A stretch of DNA of 42,941 nt from an uncultured Bacilli bacterium. GTDB taxonomy: Bacteria; Bacillota_I; Bacilli_A; RFN20; CAG-449. The first letter of the stretch is position 1. Every line of letters begins with the position of its first letter. The stretch is taken from the NCBI GenBank assembly GCA_944332075.1, contig CALVJL010000011.1, forward strand, positions 1 to 42,941, given 5' to 3'. Below the pieces are notes generated by a model. The model saw only the letters and a program-made list of their open reading frames with translations, did no database searches and was not told the DNA's origin. This document shows, one piece after another, positions 8,380 through 15,691 of this stretch. The position numbers and the translations under genes were made by a program.

Positions 8380-9055
8380 AGATATCGCTGAGCAATTTAA
8401 CATTAACATTAATGATCCTCAACTTTTTCTCGATGCTTTTACGCATTCATCGTATTCTAATGAGAAAAAGTGCAACGATTATGAAAAGATTGAATTTATT
8501 GGTGATGGCGTGCTTGATTTAATTATCGCTGATTTAACCTATCATGCCTATCCATCTTTAAGGCAAGGTGAATTAACTAAGATGCGTTCATTTTTGGTCT
8601 GTTCAGCTTCTTTAGCTAATTATGCTAGAAAATATCATTTTGAGAAAGCGATTAGAATCGGGCAAGGTGAATTACATGCCGGCGGACCAAATCAAAAAAT
8701 CCTCGAAGATGTTTTCGAAGCTTTTATCGGCGCGGTTTATCTCGATCAAGGCTTTGATTTTGTTAAACAGTTAATTATTAATGTTTTTGAAGATGATATT
8801 AAAAATTTCAATTTTGATAATTTAACTGATTATAAATCTAAATTGCAGGAAGATTTACAGTCTAATCATCGCGGCAACATCGTCTATCACGTTATTTCGG
8901 AAAAAGGAACAGCGCAAGATAAGATGTTTACTGTCGAAGTAAAGATGATTTTAGAAGATAAAAGCGAAATTCGCTTAGGACAAGGATCCGGCAAAAATAA
9001 AAAGATAGCTGAGGAAAATGCCGCGAAAGACGCTATCAGCAAGAAAGCAGGTTAA
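8369..9055 (+). CDS. rnc: Ribonuclease III
   Basis: A 228-residue RNase III, which cleaves double-stranded RNA in rRNA precursors and structured mRNAs. The catalytic domain carries the signature IEFIGDGVLD (41-50; Asp46 and Asp50 positions) and EDVFEAFIGAVYLDQG (about 112-127), with the metal-binding acidic residues in place. The C-terminal double-stranded RNA-binding domain starts at YKSKLQEDLQ and ends with GQGSGKNKKIAEENAAKDAI. The start at ATG 8369 has AAGAAGGA upstream and lies inside the end of plsX, so translation is probably coupled. In most Firmicutes smc follows; here ftsY follows after 2 nt. Confidence 0.93.
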   Translation: MNFRDIAEQFNININDPQLFLDAFTHSSYSNEKKCNDYEKIEFIGDGVLDLIIADLTYHAYPSLRQGELTKMRSFLVCSASLANYARKYHFEKAIRIGQGELHAGGPNQKILEDVFEAFIGAVYLDQGFDFVKQLIINVFEDDIKNFNFDNLTDYKSKLQEDLQSNHRGNIVYHVISEKGTAQDKMFTVEVKMILEDKSEIRLGQGSGKNKKIAEENAAKDAISKKAG

Positions 9056-9057
9056 CT

Positions 9058-10041
9058 ATGGGGTTATTTAAATTTCTTAAAGAAAAAATTTTAAAAAAGG
9101 ATAAAACCGTCCAAGATAAATATGTTACCGGATTAGATAAATCTCGGAAAAATTTTACTTCTAAATTAAAATCTTTAAGTAAAAAATATCAAAAGATTAA
9201 TGAGGAGTATTTTGAAGAATTAGAGCAGATTTTAATTGAAGCCGATGTCGGAGTTAATTTGACGATGGAAGTTATCGATCAAGTCCGCGATGAGGCAACT
9301 ACAAAAGGAATTACTAATCCAGATGAAATAAATGAGCTCTTAGTCGATAAGATGTTTGTTTCTTATGCTCAGCAAGGTGAAAATATCGTTAATGAAATTC
9401 AGTTTGCTAAAGAAGGACCAACAGTTTTATTAGTCGTTGGAGTAAACGGAGTCGGTAAGACGACAACAATTGCTAAATTAGCTTACCGCTATCAAAAACA
9501 AGGTAAGAAAGTTTTATTAATTGCCGGGGATACTTTTAGGGCTGGAGCAACTGAACAGTTAACTATTTGGGCTCAGCGCTTAGGCTGTGAAATTGTTACT
9601 GGTAAAGAAAATCAAGATCCAGCATCAGTTGCTTATGATGGCTGCGTTAAAGCTAAGAAAGATCATATTGATTTAGTTATTTGCGATACTGCTGGTAGAT
9701 TGCAAAATAAAGCTAATTTAATGAATGAATTAGCAAAAATGAAAAGAGTAATCGCTAAAGAAATACCTTCTGCTCCGCATGAAATTTTCTTAATTATCGA
9801 CGCTAATACTGGACAAAACGGAGTAATTCAAGCTAAAGCTTTTAAGGAATGCACTTCATTAACCGGCGTAGTTATTACGAAAATGGACGGAACGAGTAAA
9901 GGCGGAATTATTTTAGCAATCCGCGATGAATTAGGTGTTCCTGTCCGCTTTATCGGCTTAGGCGAAAAGATGGAAGATTTAGAAGAATTTGATTTAGATC
10001 AATATCTGTACGGCCTTTGCTTAGGGGGTGAAGAAGAGTGA
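9058..10041 (+). CDS. ftsY: Signal recognition particle receptor FtsY
   Basis: A 327-residue SRP receptor GTPase, which docks ribosome-SRP complexes at the membrane. It is the short Gram-positive form: a basic N-terminal patch ([12 protein letters not shown]) in place of the long acidic A domain, then the N helical domain and the G domain. GTPase motifs are [15 protein letters not shown] (G1), [11 protein letters not shown] (G2), [13 protein letters not shown] (G3) and [10 protein letters not shown] (G4), ending in the [13 protein letters not shown] closing loop. It starts 2 nt after rnc and overlaps the next gene by 4 nt. Ffh, its partner GTPase, is encoded three genes on. Confidence 0.94.
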   Translation: MGLFKFLKEKILKKDKTVQDKYVTGLDKSRKNFTSKLKSLSKKYQKINEEYFEELEQILIEADVGVNLTMEVIDQVRDEATTKGITNPDEINELLVDKMFVSYAQQGENIVNEIQFAKEGPTVLLVVGVNGVGKTTTIAKLAYRYQKQGKKVLLIAGDTFRAGATEQLTIWAQRLGCEIVTGKENQDPASVAYDGCVKAKKDHIDLVICDTAGRLQNKANLMNELAKMKRVIAKEIPSAPHEIFLIIDANTGQNGVIQAKAFKECTSLTGVVITKMDGTSKGGIILAIRDELGVPVRFIGLGEKMEDLEEFDLDQYLYGLCLGGEEE

Positions 10042-10280
10042 GCTTTATCGCTTCATTAGTTTTTATCATTTTATTGCAGTTAGTATTGCAAATAGTTTTG
10101 CAGTTTATTGGAATTACCGGAATTATCGCTGAAATTATTATTAATTTAGTTTTAGCTTTTGTCTTCGCTTATTTCTTATTCTCGGGAAGAGAAAAATTAA
10201 AAAATCCCGAATTCCATAAGGCTTTTGCAATTTATTTTGTGGTTCTGATGTTGTTTACCCTATTGTTTATGTTATTTTAA
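10038..10280 (+). CDS. Small membrane protein between ftsY and ylxM
   Basis: An 80-residue protein I do not recognise. It starts with GTG overlapping the ftsY stop (GTGA), with GGGGTGAAG as ribosome binding site inside ftsY. It is almost wholly hydrophobic: helices at about 3-24, 27-48 and 61-79, separated by a short charged segment (GREKLKNPEFHK) that fits a cytoplasmic loop. The stop is 1 nt before the ylxM start. Its placement between the SRP receptor and YlxM/Ffh, with coupled translation on both sides, suggests a link to membrane protein targeting, but that is only context. The open frame is consistent with coding, not a shadow. Confidence 0.65.
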   Translation: MSFIASLVFIILLQLVLQIVLQFIGITGIIAEIIINLVLAFVFAYFLFSGREKLKNPEFHKAFAIYFVVLMLFTLLFMLF

Positions 10281-10281
10281 T

Positions 10282-10602
10282 ATGGCTGAGATTGAAAAGA
10301 ATATTTATTTTAATGAGCTCTTTGATCTCTATCAAGAACTTTTATCTCCACATCAAAGAGAAATCGTCTATCTTTATTACGGCTTAAATTTATCTTTAGG
10401 TGAAATCGCCGAAGAGAAAAATATTTCCCGTAACGGAGTTTATGATGCTTTGAAAAAAGGAGAAGAAGCCCTAGTTAATTTTGAAGAGAAACTACATCTC
10501 TTTCAAAAGAGAAATGAACGAGAAAAAAAGATTTTATCACTAAAAGATAAATTATCGCCTGAAGATTTTAATTTAGTTCAGGAAACGTTAAAGGAGGAAT
10601 AG
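10282..10602 (+). CDS. ylxM: YlxM-like SRP-associated helix-turn-helix protein
   Basis: A 106-residue YlxM/p13 family protein. Residues about 15-60 form a sigma-70 region 4-like helix-turn-helix: LSPHQREIVYLYYGLNLSLGEIA with ISRNGVYDALKKGE as the recognition helix. The family gene is almost always just upstream of ffh, and in Streptococcus the protein modulates SRP and Ffh GTPase activity. There is no clear Shine-Dalgarno sequence. The start follows the previous stop by 1 nt, so it probably depends on reinitiation. Two nt separate it from ffh. Confidence 0.88.
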   Translation: MAEIEKNIYFNELFDLYQELLSPHQREIVYLYYGLNLSLGEIAEEKNISRNGVYDALKKGEEALVNFEEKLHLFQKRNEREKKILSLKDKLSPEDFNLVQETLKEE

Positions 10603-10604
10603 TT

Positions 10605-11960
10605 ATGGCTTTTGAATCATTGACTGATAGATTAACCGCGATTATTAAAAAAGTTCGCGGACAATCCTATTTAACTGAAGAAAACATGGCTGATATGCTG
10701 AAAGAAATTCGCACAGCATTACTTGAAGCCGATGTTAATTTTAAAGTCGTTAAAGAATTTGTTAATTCCGTTAAAGAAAAAGCTATTGGTGAAAAAGTTT
10801 TAACTAAAGTCTCACCGGGACAGATGATTGTTAAAATCGTCCACGATGAAATCGTCGAACTTTTAGGCGCTGACCAATGCGGGCTCAATTTTGCTCCGCA
10901 AGGACGGCCGACAGTCATTATGCTTTGCGGATTACAAGGTACAGGTAAGACTACTACCGCGGGTAAATTAGCGCGTTTATTAAAAAGAAAAATGGCCAAA
11001 AAGGTCCTTTTGGTCGCAGGTGACGTCTATCGTCCAGCGGCGATTGATCAATTAAACACCATCTCTAAACAAGTCGGTGTCGATTTCTTTTCTTTAGGTG
11101 ATAAAGTTAATCCGGTAGAAATTTCTAAACAAGCTGTAAAAAAGGCTGCTGCAGAAAAATATGATGTCGTCATTATCGATACTGCCGGACGTTTGCAAAT
11201 CGATGAAAAATTAATGGACGAATTAGTTAACATCCAAAGCGAGGTTAAACCTGATGAAGTATTGCTTTTAGTCGATGCTATGTCTGGTCAAGAAGCCGTT
11301 AATGTCGCGAAGGCCTTTAATGATAAATTAAAGTTAACCGGCATGATTATGTCGAAACTTGATGGCGACTCTCGTGGCGGCGCGGCTTTATCAATTAAAC
11401 ATTTAACCGGTGTTCCAATTAAATATATCGGTGTTGGTGAAAAACTTGAAGATTTAGAAGTTTTCCATCCAGATCGCATGGCCGATAGAATTCTTGGCAT
11501 GGGCGATGTCGTTTCCTTAGTTGAAAAAGTTTCTGAAGAAATCGATGAAAAAGAGGCTAAGAAAACTGTTAATAAAATGATGTCGGGCAATTTCACCTTG
11601 AATGATATGCTTTCGCAACTTGAACAGGTTAAAAAGTTTGCTAATAGCAAATTCCTAAAGTTAATTCCAGGTATGTCGCAATACGCTAATCAACTCGATA
11701 CAGAAAAAATGGAAAAGCGTATTAAAGTGATGAAAGCTATTATTGATTCGATGACTCTTGAAGAAAGAGAGCATCCAGAAATCTTAAAAAATTCGCGTAA
11801 GATGAGAATTGCTTCTGGCTCGGGTACTTCTAATCAAGAAATTAACCAAGTCTTAAAACAATTTGAAATGATGAAGCAGCAGATGAAGGATTTACCAAAT
11901 ATGATGAAATCCGGAAAAATGCAAAGCATGATGAATAATTTAAATAATCTCAAAAAATAA
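10605..11960 (+). CDS. ffh: Signal recognition particle protein Ffh
   Basis: A 451-residue Ffh, the GTPase that binds signal peptides and SRP RNA. The NG domain has GLQGTGKTTTAGKLA (G1), DVYRPAAIDQL (G2), DTAGRLQIDEKLM (G3) and SKLDGDSRGGAALS (G4). The C-terminal M domain (about 300-451) holds the RNA-binding segment IASGSGTSNQEINQVLKQF and a Met-rich tail (MMKQQMKDLPNMMKSGKMQ) that lines the signal-peptide groove. The ribosome binding site AAAGGAGGA overlaps the end of ylxM. This is the last gene of the rnc-ftsY-ylxM-ffh run, closed by a bidirectional terminator. The SRP RNA gene is not in the window. Confidence 0.95.
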   Translation: MAFESLTDRLTAIIKKVRGQSYLTEENMADMLKEIRTALLEADVNFKVVKEFVNSVKEKAIGEKVLTKVSPGQMIVKIVHDEIVELLGADQCGLNFAPQGRPTVIMLCGLQGTGKTTTAGKLARLLKRKMAKKVLLVAGDVYRPAAIDQLNTISKQVGVDFFSLGDKVNPVEISKQAVKKAAAEKYDVVIIDTAGRLQIDEKLMDELVNIQSEVKPDEVLLLVDAMSGQEAVNVAKAFNDKLKLTGMIMSKLDGDSRGGAALSIKHLTGVPIKYIGVGEKLEDLEVFHPDRMADRILGMGDVVSLVEKVSEEIDEKEAKKTVNKMMSGNFTLNDMLSQLEQVKKFANSKFLKLIPGMSQYANQLDTEKMEKRIKVMKAIIDSMTLEEREHPEILKNSRKMRIASGSGTSNQEINQVLKQFEMMKQQMKDLPNMMKSGKMQSMMNNLNNLKK

Positions 11961-11985
11961 AGAGCCGCTTGGCTCTTATTTTTTT
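11961..11985. terminator. Bidirectional terminator between ffh and trmD
   Basis: AGAGCC (11961-11966), loop GCTT, GGCTCT (11971-11976), followed by TATTTTTTT on plus and by TTTATTTTTT on minus. The hairpin overlaps the last bases of the trmD stop codon at 11976-11978. Confidence 0.8.
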
Positions 11986-12749
11986 AAAAATTTTTTGCCT
12001 TTTTCTAAGGCTTTTGTTTCCCACGAAGGCTCAATATTGTTATCGTATTCCTCAAGAAGCTTTTTATCCCCTTTTGAAAGAGAATATTTTTCAAAGAGAT
12101 CTGGGCGATATTGTCTAGTTAAGACAAGCGATTGCTTTTGTCTCCATTTTTCAATAGCTTGATGATTTCCGGAAAAAAGAATATCGGGAATTGTATGACC
12201 TTGATAGTCATAAGGCAAAGTATATTGAGGATATTCAAGAAGATTAGAGGAAAACGATTCTTCCTTGATAGAATCTTCATTGATAACCCCATTAATTAAT
12301 CTAATGATGCTATCGGACATAACCATAATAGCGGTTTCTCCGCCGGTTAAGATAAAGTCGCCGAGAGAAACTAATTCATCGACATAATTATTAACGCGTT
12401 CATCGATTCCTTCATAGTGGCCAGCGATAAAAATTAAATGCTCTTCTTTAGATAATTCAAGAGCTTTTTTTTGATTAAATGTTGTTCCGCGCGGTGAAGT
12501 TAATAAAACTTTGGCTGATTCTGTTTTAACGGAATTTAAAGCATCGAGGACTGGCTGGCACATCATGATTAAACCTGCTCCTCCTCCAACTGGTGGATTA
12601 TCGACTCGATGATGTTTATCAAGAGTAAAATCGCGGATGTTGATAAGCTCAAAAGACACTAAATTTTTAGCGATAGCTCTTTTAATAATTGAGTTTTCTA
12701 AAAATGAAGTAAACATTTCAGGAAAGAGAGTTAAAATGGTTATTTTCAT
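11976..12749 (-). CDS. trmD: tRNA (guanine-37-N1)-methyltransferase TrmD
   Basis: A 257-residue SPOUT-class methyltransferase that makes m1G37 in tRNAs reading CNN and some other codons, preventing +1 frameshifts. Visible motifs are the start MKITILTLFPEMF, RVDNPPVGGGAGLIM, LLTSPRGTTFNQKKA, the knot sequences IFIAGHYEGIDERV and SLGDFILTGGETA that bind S-adenosylmethionine, and the C-terminal helical domain. The ATG overlaps the rimM stop by 4 nt (ATGA). It is the last gene of the rpsP-khpA-rimM-trmD operon. In many Bacilli rplS follows trmD in the same operon; here rplS has moved to the opposite strand. Confidence 0.95.
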   Translation of the reverse strand: MKITILTLFPEMFTSFLENSIIKRAIAKNLVSFELINIRDFTLDKHHRVDNPPVGGGAGLIMMCQPVLDALNSVKTESAKVLLTSPRGTTFNQKKALELSKEEHLIFIAGHYEGIDERVNNYVDELVSLGDFILTGGETAIMVMSDSIIRLINGVINEDSIKEESFSSNLLEYPQYTLPYDYQGHTIPDILFSGNHQAIEKWRQKQSLVLTRQYRPDLFEKYSLSKGDKKLLEEYDNNIEPSWETKALEKGKKFLKK

Positions 12750-13270
12750 CCGAGCAATCCTTCTATAACATGAATAATCATCTTTTTTTGTGATAAATCA
12801 ATTTTCTTAACAAAGAATTCCACAAACGGAATTAAAATAATTTTTTTATTATTTAGACGAACTCTAAAAGATGGTTGAGCGGTATAGTCAACTACTTCAA
12901 GGACTTCTCCAAGATGATTATCATTTTCATCAAAAACATTTAACCCTTTTAATTGGTGATAATAATACATTCCGTCAGGTAATGGCTTAATATCGCTTAA
13001 GGAAACGAGAATTTCACCTTTAAGATATTTTTCAGCAGCGGTTAGATTATCAATTTCATTGAATGTTACATAATCATATTCGCCTTCTGGATAATAATCG
13101 GCGACACTTACTTCTTTCAAAGTATCGCTTTCCGGCAGATAGATAAACATTTTTTGATTTTCTTGATAGCGTTCATCGGCAAAATATGTTGATGATTTTA
13201 CTTTAAAAGTGCCATCTAGTCCGCGGGTTTTGACAATGGTTCCTAATGTTAAATAATTTGATAAATCCAT
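12746..13270 (-). CDS. rimM: Ribosome maturation factor RimM
   Basis: A 174-residue RimM, which helps assemble the 30S head by binding S19. The N-terminal barrel domain has LGTIVKTRGLDGTFKVKS, and the C-terminal PRC-barrel has YYYHQLKGLNVFDENDNHLGEVLEVVDY and ILIPFVEFFVKKID. I start at ATG 13270, with TGAGGT upstream; a longer in-frame start at 13318 would begin inside the upstream hairpin and has no family counterpart. A terminator-like hairpin separates it from khpA (see 13295-13322). Confidence 0.92.
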   Translation of the reverse strand: MDLSNYLTLGTIVKTRGLDGTFKVKSSTYFADERYQENQKMFIYLPESDTLKEVSVADYYPEGEYDYVTFNEIDNLTAAEKYLKGEILVSLSDIKPLPDGMYYYHQLKGLNVFDENDNHLGEVLEVVDYTAQPSFRVRLNNKKIILIPFVEFFVKKIDLSQKKMIIHVIEGLLG

Positions 13271-13294
13271 AATTAGTACCTCATTTTTACTATA

Positions 13295-13322
13295 AAGAAA
13301 AAGATGTGGGATTTCCACATCT
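13295..13322 (-). terminator. Intra-operon terminator/attenuator between khpA and rimM
   Basis: On the minus strand AGATGTGG (13322-13315), a 5-nt loop and CCACATCT (13309-13302) form an 8-bp perfect stem followed by TTTTTCTTTA. It has the form of an intrinsic terminator inside the operon, so rimM-trmD may be expressed below rpsP-khpA. Confidence 0.65.
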
Positions 13323-13326
13323 AATC

Positions 13327-13581
13327 TTATTCTTCTTCGAGAGTTGCAAGTTTAATATGCACTCTTTGTTTGTGATCCTTCGCTGCGATAGAGAGAACTT
13401 CTCTAATTGCATCAGCGGTAGAACCATGTTTTCCGATTAAACGGCCGGTATCTTCTTTGGTGCAGGAAATGAGATAAATTAAATCATTTTCCTTATCACC
13501 TTTGATTTCTTCAATCTTTACTAATTCCGGATGAGTGAGAATTGGGTCAATGAATTGATGGATAATTGCAATATAATCCAT
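13327..13581 (-). CDS. khpA: KH-domain RNA-binding protein KhpA (YlqC)
   Basis: An 84-residue single KH domain protein. The RNA-binding GXXG loop is GKHG within TGRLIGKHGSTADAIREVL, followed by the helix and the final strand RVHIKLATLEE. KhpA pairs with KhpB/Jag in Firmicutes and binds many small RNAs and mRNAs, affecting cell elongation and division. The ribosome binding site is GAGGGAG 4 nt before ATG. It lies 13 nt downstream of rpsP, its usual neighbour. The length matches the family. Confidence 0.92.
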   Translation of the reverse strand: MDYIAIIHQFIDPILTHPELVKIEEIKGDKENDLIYLISCTKEDTGRLIGKHGSTADAIREVLSIAAKDHKQRVHIKLATLEEE

Positions 13582-13594
13582 TTTTCTCCCTCAC

Positions 13595-13852
13595 TTACTT
13601 CTTGCTTGCAGCGAATTTAGCAATGATGCCAGCTTTTGAAAGAATTGATTTAACTGTGTCTGAAGGTTGTGCACCTTTGTTTAACCAGGCAAAGATTTTT
13701 TCTTCATCTAATTTGACGTCATTGGTCTTTGGATCAAAGAATCCGACTTGTTCGATGATTCTGCCATCTCTTGAATAATGTGAATCAGCGACGACGATTC
13801 TATAGGTTGGGTCATAGTGGCGACCAGTTCTTGTTAATCTAATTTTTACCAT
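13595..13852 (-). CDS. rpsP: 30S ribosomal protein S16
   Basis: An 85-residue S16, a small-subunit protein needed for 30S assembly. The family opening [20 protein letters not shown] and the [13 protein letters not shown] block are intact, then the [16 protein letters not shown] helix. The ribosome binding site is AAAAGGAG before ATG 13852. It is the first gene of its operon, driven by a near-consensus promoter at 13883-13911 and divergent from rplS. Confidence 0.96.
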   Translation of the reverse strand: MVKIRLTRTGRHYDPTYRIVVADSHYSRDGRIIEQVGFFDPKTNDVKLDEEKIFAWLNKGAQPSDTVKSILSKAGIIAKFAASKK

Positions 13853-13882
13853 TTTGTCTAACTCCTTTTCTTGAGCATAGTA

Positions 13883-13911
13883 ATCTTATCAATGTCTTTG
13901 ACTTGTGTCAA
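13883..13911 (-). promoter_or_regulatory. Strong sigma-A promoter for rpsP operon
   Basis: On the minus strand a perfect TTGACA (13911-13906), a 17-bp spacer and TAAGAT (13888-13883). Transcription should begin near 13876, giving a leader of about 24 nt. Just upstream of the -35 lies an AAGCA/TGCTT inverted repeat that overlaps its first bases. Confidence 0.85.
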
Positions 13912-14010
13912 GCAAAAATGCTTAACACTTAATTTATTTTAAAAAAAAGAACAAAATAGCTTTTTATAAACTATTTTTATCAAAGATATTTTGTTAAAGA
14001 GTGAAAACAC
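13912..14010. other. AT-rich spacer between divergent ribosomal promoters
   Basis: No gene is seen in the non-coding interval between the rpsP and rplS promoters. It contains a perfect 9-bp inverted repeat, AACAAAATA at 13950-13958 and TATTTTGTT at 13987-13995, with a nested AAATAG/CTATTT pair. It may act as an upstream promoter element or operator, or be chance in AT-rich DNA. Confidence 0.4.
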
Positions 14011-14039
14011 TTGAAAAGAATTTAACAATCAGCTATATT
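14011..14039 (+). promoter_or_regulatory. Sigma-A promoter for rplS
   Basis: TTGAAA (14011-14016), a 17-bp spacer and TATATT (14034-14039). The expected start near 14045-14046 coincides with the first base of a hairpin in the rplS leader. Confidence 0.8.
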
Positions 14040-14045
14040 TATTTA

Positions 14046-14134
14046 GCGTTTAATAACGCGGTGATGGTCCTCTGCTTAAGTCACAAAGTTATGAACATCA
14101 TTAATCAAATGCATGCTGAAAAGGAGAAGCAAGG
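14046..14134 (+). ncRNA. Structured rplS leader, candidate L19 autoregulatory element
   Basis: The 89-nt leader begins exactly at the predicted transcription start with a 5-bp hairpin, GCGTT (14046-14050) and AACGC (14055-14059). A purine-rich GGTGATGGTCCTCTGC segment and a second pairing, TGATG (14062-14066) with CATCA (14096-14100), follow, then the ribosome binding site. An L19 leader family upstream of rplS is known in Firmicutes (Rfam L19_leader). Position and layout fit, but I have not aligned it to that model. Confidence 0.6.
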
Positions 14135-14482
14135 ATGAATACTCAATTAGTCGAACAAATCGCTAAGTCACAAGTTAGAAGTGATCTTCCTACATTCGGC
14201 ACTGGTGATACTTTAAAAGTAGCATTAAAGATTATTGAAAATGGTAAATCCAGAATTCAAGTCTTCCAAGGTGTCGTTATTTCTCGTCGCGGCTCAGGCG
14301 TCAGCGAAACTTTCACTATCAGAAAGGAAAGCAATGGTGTCGGAGTCGAAAGAACTTTACTTGTTAATTCACCATCAATCGATTCAATCGTTGTTGTGAA
14401 AAAAGGTCGGGTCAGACGTCATAAGATTTACTTCTTACGTTCAAGAAAAGGTAAATCTGCAAGACTTAAAGAAGTTCTTTAG
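14135..14482 (+). CDS. rplS: 50S ribosomal protein L19
   Basis: A 115-residue L19, which sits at the subunit interface near the 30S. The family blocks are present: LPTFGTGDTLKVALKIIENGKSRIQVFQGVVI, SRRGSGVSETFTIRKES, GVGVERTLLVNSPSIDSI, and the C-terminal VRRHKIYFLRSRKGKSARLKE. The ribosome binding site AAAAGGAG precedes ATG 14135. It is a single-gene unit with its own promoter, leader and terminator, separated by strand from the trmD operon in which it often lies. Confidence 0.96.
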   Translation: MNTQLVEQIAKSQVRSDLPTFGTGDTLKVALKIIENGKSRIQVFQGVVISRRGSGVSETFTIRKESNGVGVERTLLVNSPSIDSIVVVKKGRVRRHKIYFLRSRKGKSARLKEVL

Positions 14483-14512
14483 TCTTAAACTTGAATTAAT
14501 TGTGACAAATAT

Positions 14513-14540
14513 CGCTGTTACTTCGGTAACAGCTTTTTTT
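14513..14540 (+). terminator. Strong intrinsic terminator after rplS
   Basis: GCTGTTAC (14513-14520), a stable TTCG tetraloop, GTAACAGC (14525-14532), then seven or more T residues. Confidence 0.92.
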
Positions 14541-14594
14541 TACTTTGTAAGATTACTCTAATATACTTTTTATGTTTTTTAAAAGAAGTATAGG

Positions 14595-14603
14595 TGCTAC
14601 AAT
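14595..14603 (+). promoter_or_regulatory. Extended -10 promoter for the nuclease-lepB-rbgA-rnhB group
   Basis: TGC-TACAAT is an extended -10; the -35 region is only T-rich. The predicted start near 14610 leaves a leader of about 17 nt with AAAAGGA as ribosome binding site before ATG 14627. Confidence 0.55.
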
Positions 14604-14626
14604 ACTTACGAGAAAAGGAAAAAATT

Positions 14627-15691
14627 ATGAAAAAAATCTGCTTGCTTGCCTTAGGCACCTTATTATTAACATCATGCGATATTACGATTAGACCGCTTAC
14701 CTCTAGTGAGAGTTCATCTGCTTCTAGCGAAGGTTCATCGGTTGTTGTTTCAACCTCTTCAGCAAATGAATCATCATCAGACTCTATAACTGTGTCGACA
14801 TCTTCTACTAAACCTTCTACTTCAAGTAGCTCAAAACCGAGTACTTCTAGCTCTAGTTCAAAACCTAGCGTCTCTTCATCAGCAAGTTCTAGTTCTGTTT
14901 CTTCTAAACCTAGTAGTTCACAAAGCTCATCAGCAAGTTTAGAAATTGTTATCAATGAAGATGCGGGAAATTATTATAACAGCATCAATTTTGATCAAAG
15001 TCCAACTAGCTTAAAAACATCTTTATATAGATTAATCAAAAACCATGATTCATTATCTTATAATGAACTTTGGGATGCTTTTGAAACAACTGATAGAAGA
15101 AGCGATGGAACTGTTTGGGATATGTACTCAAACGAAAAATATAAATTTGGTAACGATCAATGCGGAAATTATTCTAAAGAAGGCGACTGCTATAACCGCG
15201 AACATTCCGTTCCGAAGTCTTGGTTTGATGATAAAGCACCTATGTATACTGATTTATTTCATTTAGTCCCAACAGATGGCTACGTTAATGGCAGAAGAAG
15301 CAATTATCCATTTGGAGAAGTTGCATCTGCAAAATATACATCAAAAAATGGTTCTAAATTAGGGACAAGTGCCTTGTCTAGTTATTCCGGCACAGTTTTT
15401 GAACCAATAGATGAATATAAAGGCGATTTCGCGCGTATTTATATGTATTTCGTAACTTGTTATCAAGATAAGAATATTACTGCTACTAGTGAAGCTAAAT
15501 CAACTTTTGTTAAAAGCGGACAATATTATACATTGACTGATTATGCGAAAGAATTATTCTTATCTTGGAATGAATTAGATCCAGTTTCTGAAAAAGAAAT
15601 TGAAAGAAATCAAAATGTATATCGCCTCCAGGGAAATAGAAATCCTTTTGTTGATATCCCTGCTTTAGCTGAGATTATTTTCAATGACTGA
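14627..15691 (+). CDS. Endonuclease I family lipoprotein (secreted nuclease)
   Basis: A 354-residue surface nuclease of the Endonuclease I family (E. coli EndA, Bacillus extracellular ribonuclease Bsn). ATG 14627 has AAAAGGA upstream. Residues 1-16 are a signal peptide with lipobox LTSC, so Cys is the predicted lipid anchor. Residues about 25-105 are a Ser-dominated low-complexity stalk (Ser, with Lys-Pro and Thr). The nuclease domain follows; its core is YNREHSVPKSWF, with the catalytic His near 193, then DLFHLVPTDGYVNGRRSNYPFG, and FARIYMYFVTCY downstream. It probably degrades external DNA or RNA for nucleotide uptake. The 3' end overlaps the signal peptidase gene by 8 nt. Confidence 0.85.
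   Translation: MKKICLLALGTLLLTSCDITIRPLTSSESSSASSEGSSVVVSTSSANESSSDSITVSTSSTKPSTSSSSKPSTSSSSSKPSVSSSASSSSVSSKPSSSQSSSASLEIVINEDAGNYYNSINFDQSPTSLKTSLYRLIKNHDSLSYNELWDAFETTDRRSDGTVWDMYSNEKYKFGNDQCGNYSKEGDCYNREHSVPKSWFDDKAPMYTDLFHLVPTDGYVNGRRSNYPFGEVASAKYTSKNGSKLGTSALSSYSGTVFEPIDEYKGDFARIYMYFVTCYQDKNITATSEAKSTFVKSGQYYTLTDYAKELFLSWNELDPVSEKEIERNQNVYRLQGNRNPFVDIPALAEIIFND

Noticed and set aside
11288-11650. Minus-strand open frame inside ffh
   Set aside because: Antisense shadow of the conserved Ffh NG domain; no start signal and no recognisable protein.
14518-14955. 145-codon open frame on the minus strand under the nuclease gene
   Set aside because: It is the antisense of the Ser-rich stalk: TCA/TCT repeats read as Glu/Leu-rich sequence on the other strand. 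It has no family resemblance and no ribosome binding site.
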